This document shows positions 22,447 to 33,664 of a stretch of 64,000 nucleotides of DNA, piece after piece (position 1 is the stretch's first letter; each line of letters starts with the position of its first letter). The notes beneath the pieces are model-generated. The model did no database searches and was not told where the DNA came from. It was given only the letters and a program-made list of their open reading frames with translations. This stretch comes from Rhizopus sp. PT2906. Taxonomy: Eukaryota > Mucoromycota > Mucoromycetes > Mucorales > Rhizopodaceae. The position numbers and the translations under genes are program-made. The stretch is taken from positions 62,001-126,000 of the forward strand of contig JAMYHX010000008.1 in NCBI GenBank assembly GCA_025529335.1, read 5' to 3'.

Positions 22447-24756
22447 ATGAGCGATGATTTTGTAATGACAATAGACGACGACGATGATGTCGTTGTTAAT
22501 GAAGAAATTATTGAAGAAGAAGTTGTCGAAGAAAAAGTTGAAGAAAAGAAGAGTAAAAATAAGAAGGATAATAAAAAGAGAAAGGCACCTGAAGAAGATC
22601 AAGAGGAATTCAACAACGAATTCACCTTTGCCATGGACGGTGGAGGTGCAAAAGGACTCAGAGGTGGCTGGGACTTTACAACTGCAAAGGGAATGCTCAA
22701 GCCAAAGCAGGTACAATAGTATATATATAACGGAACAAACAGAAACTCATCTCTTTAAATAGAACGATATTGACAGAGTGACAATTGATGATATTATTGC
22801 CAGAAAGAAACAAGAAAGTAAGAAAAAGACTAAAAAAGAAACAGAGAAAGAAAAAGATGAATTTGTCGCAAGCGAAGAAGAAGACGATGATACCTTGGAA
22901 GCCAAGGATACTGAACAAGCACCCTCTGAATCTGAAGAAGAAAGCTCTGAAGAAGAAGAAGAGAGTTCCGAAGAAGATGATGACGACGAGAGCGGTGATG
23001 AAATTGAAATGGGCAGTGATGAAGAAGAAAAGGAAGACGAGGCAGAGATTCAGGTACATTTGGATAGTATAGATTGAACGCAATATTAATTTATTGTAAA
23101 CAGCGTAAAAAAGAATATTTTGCTGATGAAAGTGAAGTCGATAGACAAGAACATGTCTCTTTTACTTCCATGAATCTTTCTCGACCCATCTTGAAGGGTA
23201 TCAGTAACCTTGGTTTTATCAAACCTACCAAGATTCAGTCACAGACCATTCCTCTTGCTCTTATGGGTAAAGATATCTGTGGTGGTGCTGAGACAGGTTC
23301 AGGTAAAACTGCAGCCTTCATCATCCCCATCCTGGAACGTTTACTATACAGACCTCGTCAGACACCATCTACACGTGTGCTCATTCTCTGTCCTACTCGT
23401 GAATTGGCTGCACAGGTCCATGACGCTGCTGTCAAATTGGCTGCCTACACTGATATCTCTTTCTGTTTGTGTGTGGGTGGATTAAGTTTAAAGACACAGG
23501 AACAGGAGTTGAAGTTGAAGCCAGATGTTGTCGTTGCCACACCAGGTCGTTTAATCGATCATGTACGCAACACCTCTGGATTCCACTTGGATGCTTGTGA
23601 AATCTTGGTTATGGACGAAGCTGATCGGTAAGTGATTGTGTATATAGGTCAATTGTAGCCAACTCAACATTTGATTAGTATGTTGGAAGACGGTTTTGCG
23701 GATGAATTAGGAGAAATTATCAAGTCATGTCCTAAATCTAGACAAACCATGCTTTTCTCTGCTACAATGACAGATAATGTCGATCAACTGATCCGCATGT
23801 CTTTACATAATCCTATTCGTCTGTTTGTGAATTCCAGCAATCAAGCTGCATCTCGTCTTGTGCAAGAATTTATTCGTATTCGTCAAGCACGTGAAGCAGA
23901 TCGTTCAGCTGTACTTCTTGCATTATGTAAAAAGACGTTCAAGACCAAAGTTATCATCTTCTTCCGATCCAAGGCTGCAGCACATCAAATGAAGATTTTG
24001 TTTGGACTCATGGGACTGAACGCGGCTGAACTCCATGGTAACCTGACGCAAGAGCAGCGATTGGAAGCATTAGAAAGATTCAGAGATAATGAAGTAGACT
24101 ACTTATTAGCCACAGATTTAGCTGCTAGAGGTTTGGATATCAAGGGAATTGAGACAGTCATCAATTACAATATGCCAACTCAATTCGCACAATACCTTCA
24201 TCGTGTGGGTCGTACGGCAAGAGCTGGTCGAAACGGACGGTAAGTGTTTATTGATGTGTTATAGGATACATACTGATAGTCTTCCAGATCCGTCACTTTA
24301 GTGGGAGAAGCAGACAGAAAAATGTTAAAGATGGCCATAAAATCAACTGCAGGATCACAGGTCAAGAACCGTGTTGTTCCTGCTGAATTAGTTCAGAAAT
24401 TCAAGCTAAAGATTGAAAAGTTACAGAAAAAGATCAAGGAAGTTTTAGAGGAAGAAAAGGAAGAGAAAGCAATTAGAAATGCAGAGATGCAACTCAAACG
24501 AAGCGAAAACTTGATAAAACATCAAGATGAGATCATGTCACGACCTGCTAGAACTTGGTTCCAATCAGAAAAAGACAAGAAAAAGGCAAAGCATCAAGCC
24601 ACAGAACCAAAGAAAGAAAAGGTAGAAAAGAAGACAAAGAAGGATAAATATGAAGGTATGAGCAGAAGAAAGAGAAGAAGATTGCAAGCAATGGAAGAAG
24701 AGGCAGAGGAAAGAAGGCTGCAAAAGGAAGAGAAGGAAAGCAAAAAGAAGAAATAA
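22447..24756 (+). CDS. DRS1: DEAD-box ATP-dependent RNA helicase DRS1/DDX27
   Basis: Nucleolar helicase for 27S pre-rRNA processing and 60S subunit assembly. Exons: 22447-22710, 22763-23053, 23104-23627, 23679-24239 and 24288-24756. A very acidic and basic N-terminus precedes the Q motif (GFIKPTKIQSQTIP), motif I AETGSGKTAAF, Ia PTRELAAQV, Ib TPGRLIDH, II MDEADRMLEDGF, III SATMTDNV, IV VIIFFRSK, V ATDLAARGLDI and VI YLHRVGRTARAGR. The C-terminus is a long Lys/Glu coiled coil with YEGMSRRKRRRLQAMEE, characteristic of DDX27. All catalytic motifs are intact. Confidence 0.96.
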
Positions 24757-24791
24757 ATTATGTACTTGTTATACCGAGAATATGGTTTTAT

Positions 24792-25874
24792 TTAACCGAT
24801 AATGTTATGAGTCACTCTCGGCGTTGGTTTACCTGCCACGCCAACGGGGTGTTGAGGATTGTTCCTTTGTTGATCGACAGACTGTTTACTGTTTACTCCT
24901 TCATCATGACTCAAGGAGAAACTTGAACCGAGTTTGTTTGGATAAGACATAACAGAGGAACGCTCAGCAGGCGGCTGATATGTAAAGATATTGCGGACAG
25001 GAGGAGCATTTGACTCGGAAGCGCGTACAGAACGTGCCACTTGATCTCCTGGATCTACTGGACCAAAGATGCTTCCTCGTACTATTTAAGTGTTGGTTTA
25101 AACTAGAATTTTTTTTTTCTTGACAAAGTGACTTACAGGATTGGTTTGAAATCGAATGAGAGGGTGATGGCGTATTCGGCTGTTTAGTTTCGGTAAGATA
25201 ACATTATTCATCTCCTTTTTTCAGCATTTACCACACCTCCTTACCTTTTGTTGTTCATGCAAGTGCTTCAATGGAACAGTGTTGATTGTATAAAGAGCAT
25301 CTACTTGTTGTTCTCCAATGACTGGCCATTGTAATTTTTCAGTAATGACCTTGAGTTGCTTTAATATTGAGGCTTGATCCCAATGATAACGAATGGACTG
25401 GATCTTATTGTTAACAAACACAACCGAGGTTGACTGCAAAGTCACAGATCAGCACTGTGTTTGGTGATATACGCATATTATACTTACGACAGGGAATTTG
25501 ACAGTTGCATTAAGCTATTAACGTTAATACCATAAAACGTAAAGAATACACCTTTAACTTACTAGATATCTTGCTTCAATGCCAGGCACCAACCAGTTAC
25601 ACTCTCCAGTATGAAAATGAACTGACCAGATGGATTCTTCCATCAATCTATCATTTGACATCAGAGTATTGAATACAGTTTCTTTTACAGGGTTTGATTT
25701 ATCAGAAAAATGAGGATGTAGAAAGAATTTGCGTATCTCGGCATTTCCTCTGGCACCTACAAGGGTAGGAACGAATAAAACAGTAGCATCTTGTGTATAA
25801 AGGTCAATTGAGGTACGTTTATGCTTGAATGCTTCCCATAATTGTTGTGGAGAAATGTCTGATTCTTGTAACAT
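24792..25874 (-). CDS. NTF2/SnoaL-like domain protein of unknown function
   Basis: Five exons: 25563-25874, 25488-25514 (27 nt), 25245-25433, 25137-25179 and 24792-25081. The N-terminal 150 residues (DATVLFVPTLVGARGNAEIRKFF, ESIWSVHFHTGECNWLVPG, SVVFVNNKIQSIRYHWDQAS) have the cone-shaped alpha+beta pattern of SnoaL/NTF2-like proteins. The end of the domain (VNNKIQSIRYHWDQASILKQL) fits such fungal proteins. The C-terminal third is low-complexity, with KPTPRVTHNIIG at the end. No catalytic residues can be named. The gene converges with DRS1, with 35 bp between stops. Confidence 0.75.
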
Positions 25875-26076
25875 TAGAAGAGGAAGGAAAAAAAAAAGGA
25901 TGAATAAGGGAAAAAAAAAAGAGATGAAGGAGAGAGATACATTTATATACTTTTTTTTTGTTCTTTAAGGAGCGGCATATACAATGCTTTCTTCCCCTTT
26001 TTGATAATAATCATAATGGGAACACAAGGAGTATCATTATGAAAAAGAGGGTTTTATTTTTAAAAGTTAATTACAA

Positions 26077-27016
26077 GCTAAAGTTTTTCGCAAGCGGGGC
26101 AGCATCGTCCATAAGGTCGTCTGTTGTCTAATGATTTTTGCTCTGTTAACTTACAAGAAATATTGTTTAGTAAATCAAAAGAATAACAATACAGATATCA
26201 ACTTACATCGTGAGTTGTTAAGGATCTTGTTTGTACCATTTTAGGTTTATTATGATGATGGTTGTGGTACTCTGAACTTTCTTTTGTGAGAGATGATTCG
26301 GAAGAGGATGAGCGAGAGGCAACAGAGTTTGCAGTGCTTGACATAGGAGTAATTGTCTTTCTTTGATGGTTGTGATGACTATGATGCTTGTGGCTCTTTT
26401 GAATAGGTGCGATTGTATTTTGAACTGTTATTTCACGTTGACCTGTAACACGACGTAATGTATGCTGCTTTTTGTCCAATATGTTGTTGGATAAAGAGCG
26501 TACATGGCCCATAGGAGAAGAAGATGTATTATGTTGACGGGAGGGTTCCAATACAGGAGATGTTTGATGAACCGCGGACGGAGAGGACACTTTTCTTTGA
26601 CGAACATAAGTGGGCGTAGGAGAAGTGATAGATGAGGAAGGTGATACTATTGTATGACAAGGTTTTGTTATTGTTACAATTTCTTGTAGTTCTTCTTTCT
26701 TCTTTCCATTATCAACGCATTGACCTCTTTTCTTCTTATGCGTTAGATTAGCTATTTCATGCTCTACATCCAGTAGACGCGCCATATTATCAAGAATAAG
26801 TAAGGCAAACAATAAGATCCAATGAATGAATTGATGAAGATAGCTTCTGGTATTTGATTTAACAAGTGATTGAACAATATAAGCTTGCATTTGAAGTAAT
26901 ACCATGGCTGTGATAGATGGTATATAAACATCTTCTCTGTTATTTAGATCATCTTGATCAAACAGATCTGATTTTACTCTATCATATAAATTACTTCTTG
27001 ATTGATTTTTTATCAT
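26077..27016 (-). CDS. Fungal protein of unknown function with one hydrophobic segment
   Basis: Two exons: 26207-27016 and 26077-26149. The N-terminal region contains a hydrophobic stretch (HQFIHWILLFALLILDNMARLL) that could be a membrane segment. A long Ser/Thr/His-rich, probably disordered middle follows (KSHKHHSHHNHQRK, NHHHNKPK). The second exon adds a short conserved-looking Cys motif, NRRPYGRCCPACEKL, which could bind metal. I do not recognise the family. The ATG at 27014-27016 is preceded by GA repeats. Confidence 0.65.
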
Positions 27017-27026
27017 TTTATAGAGA

Positions 27027-27057
27027 TTAAAAAAGAGAGAGAGAGAGAGAAAAAGAG
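27027..27057 (-). promoter_or_regulatory. GA/CT tract upstream of unknown gene
   Basis: About eight GA units in a purine-rich stretch lie 12-40 bp upstream of the minus-strand start at 27016 (CT-rich on the coding strand). This is the same kind of tract seen before the lactonase gene. Confidence 0.35.
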
Positions 27058-27249
27058 TGAAAGAGGGTAGTTTATTTATTTATACAGAGAATATAAAAAA
27101 GGGAGTACAGGTGTTGTAAGGGGGTGTGATTGTTTATGCTTCAAAAGTAAGCTCTTTTTCTATGTTTATGAATGACTCCAATCAAACCTATTTATTTGTA
27201 GTCTTTGTTTATTTTTTTATATATATTTGAAAAGAATAAAGTGGTATCA

Positions 27250-27447
27250 TCATTTCTTTAGTTTACTCAACATCATCTCTCGTTCTTCCCGTAATTGTTC
27301 GATCTGTTCTTGTATTCTTTTAATTTCATCATCTTTGTTCTTTAATGCATCCTTTTGCTCTCTCAGCATCGTTCCATAATAATATCCACAGGGTACCGTG
27401 ACTAGTGCTAAGACTGTAAACAAGTTTTGCTTCACCAATTGAAGCAT
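27250..27447 (-). CDS. Small membrane/coiled-coil protein, hypothetical
   Basis: A 65-codon intron-less ORF starting at ATG 27445-27447 (MLQLVKQNLFTVLALVTVPCG). One membrane helix (LFTVLALVTVPCGYYYG) is followed by a highly charged coiled coil (KNKDDEIKRIQEQIEQLREERE) ending in SKLKK. The composition is typical of small tail- or signal-anchored mitochondrial or ER proteins, but I cannot place it. Confidence 0.58.
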   Translation of the reverse strand: MLQLVKQNLFTVLALVTVPCGYYYGTMLREQKDALKNKDDEIKRIQEQIEQLREEREMMLSKLKK

Positions 27448-28499
27448 TATCAAATCTACACTGAGAAAGAGAGAAAAAAAGATACAAAAACAGGGGGCTA
27501 GAGGCTATCCCATTTCGGATTCAAGTTCCGAAATGCAACTATGTATGCAGTTGTATGATTGAAAGCCACAATGCAGGTTTCTTTAAGAGGACCAGTAGAG
27601 ATTATCCGATGAATAGGATCATCATCAATGATATCTTTTATTAATTTACTAGTTTATGAACAAAGATGCTAAGAGGATATCTTTATTAAATCCATTGTAA
27701 ATAAAGTCATTTTCAATTGAATTATTAGTTTCAACAACAGCAATGGGAAAAAGAAAGAAGCTAAATTAAATAATCCTTTGCATGGCCATAAAATATCAGG
27801 GATAAAAGCAGTTTAATATAGGTTACTTAGTTATATGACCTATATTGACATTGTTGCTTATCTGTGTGGTTCTATCGTAAAGTAAACCATTTCATAATCA
27901 ATTTCATCAACGTTCCGTTTTCTTTCCTTTTTTTTTTTTCTAATGTCAAGCGATCCGTCACACAATCTTTTGGTATAAATTTGCCCAAGTACAAAGTCTT
28001 ACAATATGTTACTTTGTATGCGGTCAACGAGTGCGCACTATTCAATGACAAAAGTGTCATTAGTAGTAACACTACTCGCAATTGCAATAATTATGGTAAG
28101 AGAGATTGTGTTACAACCAGTAAACTTACTAATGAAAGGATGTCAGCGTTGTTGTAATCAGGTTTATAAAAGACCTTTTTTTTTTTCAATTTGTAATGGC
28201 GTTATTTAACTCCAAGTATCATTAAGATATTTTACCCATTGTGTAAACAGGAAAAAATCAAATTGTACTCTTATGCTAGTGTAGGGATTTGTTGTTGATG
28301 GACCTCAGAGAAAACAAAGGGCTGTCAATAAAGTAATTATATAATAATTGTCACTATTAAAAACATTCCTTTATGCTTGATGTATTTTATTTTATTGGCT
28401 TATATCTAACGGAGAGAGAAATTGATTTCCTGAATGAATTAGACTTTTTCTCTTTCCTTCCCCCTCCTTTATTTATTTTTTTTTTTGGGTATTAACAAA
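27448..28499. other. Intergenic region, nothing recognised
   Basis: About 1 kb AT-rich divergent interval. Opposed ORFs at 27,870-28,160 are unconvincing; the minus-strand frame looks like a signal peptide but begins with a non-ATG codon. The CT-rich/T-rich stretch at 28,448-28,490 is probably the promoter/5'-UTR of the UBAC2-like gene. Confidence 0.4.
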
Positions 28500-29494
28500 A
28501 TGGAAAGTAATGGATTCCGTAACACACCTGTTACGAAACTATTAGTGCCTATTGTAGGTGGTTGTTCTAGTCTTGTCATTGCTTATAATTCACGTCCTAA
28601 TTTACAATTACCAGTCAATTCACAGGTAAAAAGAGAAAAAGAGAGAAAAATAAGTACGTAACATACTGTTTGTCAATAGTTTTTGAAATTGTTTGCTTCA
28701 CAATGGATGTTTCCCAGCATAGGCACTACTGTTGTCGGCACTTGGTTGATATACCGCATGAAAATTATTGAACAAAGATATGGAAGCTCTAAATATGCAG
28801 CCCTTATCTTTATTTCATTTATAGCATCTACACTTCTTCATACAGGAGCCTGGATGACAGGTTATCCCAAATATGCTACATCTAATGGACCGTAAGTTAT
28901 AATTTAAATGAGGTTATGGATGATGCTTATAGAATAATCTAGTTTTGTCATCATTTGCTCTGTTTTATATCAATTTTATAAAATAGTGCCTGCAAGCTAC
29001 CAAACACGCATGATGGGTGTAATGATCACTGACAAGACTTATATTTATCTTGCAGCAGCTCAGGTAAAGTGAGGAGAATATGTTGACTATAGCAAGTACA
29101 TAGACTTATACAAAAAAAAAAGCTTGCCCTTTCAAACTCTTTTCCTTCCTTCTTATCCTGCTTTTGTGGATTACTTATTGGATCCATCTATGATCATACA
29201 GCAATCAAAAAGTGGCGATTTCCTACAGCTATTAGATACTTTACTACAAAATATCTGCTGCCTCTCTTAGGTACACACAAGCAAAAGTCAAGGACAGCAA
29301 GCAAAAGTAGTCATCGAACTGGGCAAATGCAAGTGAAGGAAGAAGATGTACAGACCATGTTGGCTATGTTTCCAGACTATACAAAGCTTGAAGTTGAGAG
29401 AGCATTAAGGACGGCTAAATCAGACTTGAATCGTGCAGCAGATATTTTACTAACACAAACATCGACTGCAAGTAGCAGTTCAGCTGCAAACTAA
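28500..29494 (+). CDS. UBAC2/DSC2-like rhomboid pseudoprotease with C-terminal UBA domain
   Basis: ER/Golgi membrane protein, probably a subunit of a Dsc/ERAD-type ubiquitin ligase. Four exons: 28500-28625, 28680-28891, 28943-29063 and 29123-29494. Multiple membrane helices in rhomboid-like layout (LLVPIVGGCSSLVIAYN, FASQWMFPSIGTTVVGTWLIYRM, AALIFISFIASTLLHTGAW, PFVIICSVLYQFYK, SFPSFLSCFCGLLIGSIYD), and no Ser-His catalytic motif GxSG. The C-terminus is a UBA domain: VQTMLAMFPDYTKLEVERAL then SDLNRAADILL. This matches human UBAC2 and fungal Dsc2. Confidence 0.87.
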
Positions 29495-29702
29495 GTCTTC
29501 TTGTATTTAATTTATAAATTTACCATAGAACCCATCTTCTGCGTACACTCATAAATATCAAATCTACTCTAAATCAACAATCCTTTTGAGTGTCTACAAA
29601 AAAGTGCTTCTTTTATCACAAAAATCTTTAATAATAACCAACGTAAAGTGTATACAAATTTAAATATTTCTTTGTCTTTTGTTTAATCTCTTTATCAATC
29701 AT

Positions 29703-30100
29703 TTAATGGTGAGCAGACTCTTCAGACTCGACATTGTATCCAATCAAATTTCTACGGCCAACGATTTCACCAATAAGGAAGAAGGTATAGATTTCAGCAA
29801 AGATGACACCACCCTTTGCGACATCAGAAAAGGTCAAGTTCTTGAGATTCTTGATCTTTAAAGCATTTTGCACTGATTGCTGGGCTTCAGCAAACTGTGC
29901 TCCGGAAGGGAAAGCCATGCCTTCCTTCTTGTATACTTGTTTGGCAATTTCAATAGCAACCTTTGTGTTGTAAACAACGGGCTTTTGAAGAGCTGTATTC
30001 ACGATTAGAAAAGCTAATATTCCTTTTAAGTGTATCCTGTCTTTTTACCCAAAGCTTTGTTGAGATAAACCTGAGCACAGCCAATGAATTTTGAAGCCAT
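29703..30100 (-). CDS. ATP20: Mitochondrial F1Fo ATP synthase subunit g
   Basis: Inner-membrane subunit that helps dimerise ATP synthase. Two exons: 30049-30100 (MASKFIGCAQVYLNKALG) and 29703-29992. The family pattern is seen in KPVVYNTKVAIEIAKQVYKKEG and in the C-terminal helix VAKGGVIFAEIYTFFLIGEIVGRRNLIGY, which contains the GxxxG-like dimerisation face (FLIGEIVGR). Length about 113 residues, normal for the family. Confidence 0.9.
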
Positions 30101-30883
30101 TGTTATGAATAAAGAGAAAGAGAGGGAAGTCAAAAAGTTTTTGAGAATGAGGGGGTCCCAAATCAATTCGCCAAAAGTGAAGATATACGCTATGGACGCC
30201 ACTTAATTGCACCCCAATATGATGACGTAGAAACAATTTTTTTTCTTTTTTGACAAAAAGCTCTTCTTTAGACTGTAGTAAGCTGTGAGAAGATGGGATA
30301 ACTTGAAGTGAATGGTTATTGTAGTACCATTGATTGACTTGCAGAAAATGACTTTGATATTTATGTGTTATTTATTAAAGATAAATCATTGAGACACAAA
30401 AGTCAATGAAGCAAAAGAATGATATATTTATCAAGTCTTATTGACTTGTATATGGTTGTTAAGGCATTACACTCTGTAGGAATTTCATATAATGTCAAAG
30501 TGTCACCATTTCAATTATGTAAGTGAAGCTTCTAGGGCAATGACGATCAGGATGCTCAGGCTCCCTAACAGTGTCAAACACTTGGACACAGAAGAAGTTG
30601 AAAGAATTGCTCAAGTAATATATGAACAGTCTATCCTTTGAGATGCATCCATTCGATTACGGGTAATTCAAGCATTGTTGGCTGTACCCTTTTTTGCTAT
30701 TTAGTATGCACATTGGAGATTATCTTTAATGGCACACTTTCTTTCCTTTCGTGTTATTTCAACACAAACGTTCTTTACTATGGCCATTTTAGTCTGACTT
30801 GATCTTCTCTTTCTTTTGTTTTCTTTGCTTACAAAAGCTCATCGTTTAAAATAACACAACAAAAGAACAATGATGTCTACGCA
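30101..30883. other. Intergenic region with one short coding-like fragment
   Basis: Mostly AT-rich. At 30552-30641 a short frame (MLRLPNSVKHLDTEEVERIAQ...) reads like a protein fragment but has no visible continuation. The promoter of the downstream small ORF lies in the T-rich seg­ment near 30,800-30,880. Confidence 0.3.
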
Positions 30884-31090
30884 ATGACTGAGTTAGACAC
30901 CATAAAGTTTCCAATGACAGTCAATGAAATCCCAGTCAATTTCGGCTATGTCAATAAAAGTTCGATCTTAGGAATCTTTAATAACAATGTCCAGTCCATT
31001 CAGCCAAGCCAAGCCGATCAAGGTGAAGTTAGACAATCAATGCAGTCTCTGTTGATGCGTGGATTGAAAATTGGAAAGAACGACGTATAA
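30884..31090 (+). CDS. Small hypothetical protein
   Basis: A 68-codon intron-less ORF (starts MTELDTIKFPMTVNEIPVNF, ends GLKIGKNDV). Balanced amino-acid composition and a poly-T tract about 80 bp after the stop support a real gene, but there is no recognised domain, signal peptide or membrane helix. Confidence 0.45.
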   Translation: MTELDTIKFPMTVNEIPVNFGYVNKSSILGIFNNNVQSIQPSQADQGEVRQSMQSLLMRGLKIGKNDV

Positions 31091-31980
31091 TTTATGTTTA
31101 TAAAATCTCTTATTTAGTTCCATTTGCATTTGTTTAGTTCAATAATAAAAGATCAAAGTTTTATTTGTTTAGTTTTTTTTTTTTGCAAGTAAGCTTTTAA
31201 TAAGTAGTGTTACTCATTTGCCCTGAAGTAACTGTTAAAAAGCATTATATTAAAAATGATGAAGCTTACCATCACGGAAAATGATTCAGGACCGATTATT
31301 GCCCAGTTTAGAATACATAATGGACTGTTATTGTACTTTAAAAGAGTATACAAACATTCCTTTTTGATAGCTTTTTATCTTCTTTTTTATTTTACTTACT
31401 TTATTCCTCAACCACTTATTCTTGGAAATGATCATAATGGATTGTACAGAACGTAAGTTCTTTATGGCTTATTCAGTAAATTATATCTCACATGGAGCAT
31501 ATAGTGAAGCTTCGACTATTAGGCGAATTTCCTCCCTGAACTTGTTTCAGAGAACGTGCTTAGTAGCTGAACGTCCCAGTTACCGAATTAATGCTTCCTC
31601 TACGGCGTATAGTTGAGGCCTTAGTTTGAGTTCCCTCTCCATGGAACATTTTGGATGAACATTTGACTGACTTTTTTCTTCTCTATTATAGGTTGATGAG
31701 TACGTCAGACATTGGTATACAGAAATTAGTTATTTTTCTTTTAATAGTAATAAATATTGCCTAATGCGTTCAAAAGAGTTGCTCTGTTTTGTATAAATGT
31801 TAATGAATAATAAATTCTTCTAGTTTTAATAGTCTACAACAAATATTTGTAATCCATTATTAACTTAATGATTATTATTAATGTCTTTCTTGGTGTCTAT
31901 TGCTATCGTTTCCAAGTTTTATACTTACTTTCATGTCATCCACTCTTACTAACGACTCTTTGGTCGCATTACTCAATTAA

Positions 31981-32599
31981 TTGGTTACGAGAAGTCGCTT
32001 CACTCATACTGTCATTTGTCCTAAGTATAATTCCAAGGCCAACTTCAGTCATTGGTTAGCTCATTACAAATCTCAATGCGATCGTCTATCTCTTTCCACA
32101 AACCAAAAGCGTATCTACATTACTATGTGTCTTCCAAACGAGATCTCTAACTGGGTATCCCGTACTTTGGTATCTCTTATCTAGAGCGATCTCAAGGTTG
32201 CGCTCATCAACACTTTTGGCATGCTCCAACAATTGTTACAAATCTTTTCTTCGAAAACGGTTCGCAGGACTTTGCCAGGGTAGGTCGCCATCCAAATGCT
32301 TTGTTGTCCATTTCGAATCAATAACCATGACTTTCCCTACTGGCTTTGGCTTGGATACTAACACTCTCCTTAAAATTTGCCTTAAAAAAATGAATTCTCG
32401 CATGTGCGCTGCCATCGCGCCCAACAACGCCATTTTAGCCGCATGGAAATTAATTTTCAAGCTGCTTCAGTTATCGAAGAAAACTTTTCTCAGCTCTCTC
32501 TCTCTCTCTCTTGACTCTTCTGCTGCTATCATCTCAGGATCTGCTCCGGTGCCTGTTCTTAATTCTCTGAAAGAAATTTTAGGCAAATATGAACTCTAA
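31981..32599 (+). pseudogene. Retrotransposon gag-like relic, frameshifted
   Basis: The first part (31981-32184) reads FSHWLAHYKSQCDRLSLSTN then CLPNEISNWVSR, like the capsid-type domain of fungal LTR-retrotransposon Gag (W-x-x-Y/F...C...L.LP..v..W). After a frame change it continues with ALINTFGMLQQLLQIF and ends in a Ser-rich segment. Frames are broken at least twice. No LTRs or pol sequence were seen. Confidence 0.4.
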
Positions 32600-32918
32600 A
32601 GAGGCATTGCAGCAACTTAATATTATGTACAATAAGCTTAATGAGTAACAAGAGAACGCATTCAATACCATTGCTAGCAAGATTCAACAGACCCTCTGAA
32701 CAGTCAATCTTTCATGCAGGGCCCCCTCCAGTACAGATAAGACATTCATTTATAATATTATGTGCAATTACTATCAGAGTAAAAATGAAATTGCACTTTA
32801 CGTTACCCCCTCTGGTATTACCGCACTTCCCTTACCTAATAACCAGATGTCGCATTCACTAATCAAGATTTCTTTATCCATAGACGAATGTTTCATCTGC
32901 AAGCGGATAATTATATAA
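32590..32918 (+). pseudogene. Helitron Pif1-type helicase relic
   Basis: A single frame with only two stops reads SKEALQQLNIMYNKLNE, then QENAFNTIASKIQQ, a degenerate Walker A region (APSSTDKTFIYNIMCNY instead of GPGGTGKTFLYN), NEIALYVTPSGITALPLPN (cf. vASSGIAaLLL) and SHSLIKISLSIDE. This order is the start of the Helitron RepHel helicase domain. The P-loop glycines are lost, so it is dead. Confidence 0.6.
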
Positions 32919-33128
32919 ACGGGGATAATTAAGGGTATTTTGATAAAATTATATTCCCAGAGTCGAGGTCTGACTGCATTAGTGGTTATTGTGATAAAGG
33001 TTGTTTGGATTCAACCTTAACCGATGATTATCAATCTTGTAGTGAACTTGTGAATAAGCATATTGATAAATCAAGATTAGTAATATTTCTTTAAAACATT
33101 ACCAGCAAGATTTATTACATATGCTGTA

Positions 33129-33276
33129 TACACTATTCCCAGAAAGAGATTTCGCACTGATTTGTCGATTTTTCGTATAGATTGTATTATAAAAGTCGCA
33201 AAAATTGAATTTTTACGATACAAAATATACAGGAATGCGATATCTTGGCGCGACACTAATTTTTAGAAACACTGTA
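33129..33276. mobile_element. MITE-like element with imperfect inverted repeats and TA ends
   Basis: The left end (TA then CACTATTCCCAGAAA) and the reverse complement of the right end (TA then CAGTGTTTCTAAAAA) match at about 12 of 17 positions, and both begin with TA. The interior (about 145 bp) is non-coding and AT-rich. This fits a short non-autonomous Tc1/mariner-type element, but it is seen once only here. Confidence 0.4.
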
Positions 33277-33664
33277 TGTGTGTGTTTTTATGGTTAAAAC
33301 ATTTCCTAAAGAGTCATTTGTACCATCGTTTACTGCTATTTTTCCCAGAGGGAGTCCTTTAGTAAAAAAAAAAAAAACTTTTATCCTATTTCCATTTCTT
33401 CTTGTTTAATTCTTTTTAATTTACTTTTATATGTCTTGAATAAACCGGCCATTATACATCAATCAATAGGACGATATGACCATCAATTACTGCAGTGATG
33501 CATTAAGCCTTTATGTGCCTGGAAGTTTTGATTGGATAAAGCTTTCGGAGACTAACCGGGTAATATTTTTTTCTCTCCATTTTTTTCCCCAGATTTAAAG
33601 CAGCTGCCCTCTCCGTCGTTTTCTGCTTTTTTTCACTCTTACTTGCATTAATAACACAAAACCT

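Larger units (their letters stand above)
31091..33664. other. Transposon-rich gene desert
   Basis: No intact gene in about 2.6 kb. It contains a gag-like fragment, a Helitron helicase fragment and a short element with terminal inverted repeats (separate entries). The remaining parts (31,100-31,950 and 32,920-33,120) show only chance ORFs. The T-rich stretch before 33,665 is the likely promoter of the cytochrome b2 gene. Confidence 0.5.

Noticed and set aside
22279..22716. Minus-strand ORF opposite the DRS1 start
   Set aside because: It is the antisense shadow of the acidic Glu/Lys N-terminus of DRS1.
27872..28087. Secreted small protein on the minus strand
   Set aside because: It has no ATG at the start of the signal-like segment and no conserved pattern; likely chance.
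31256..31616. Two short overlapping plus-strand ORFs
   Set aside because: No domain, no splice continuity and composition like translated AT-rich DNA.
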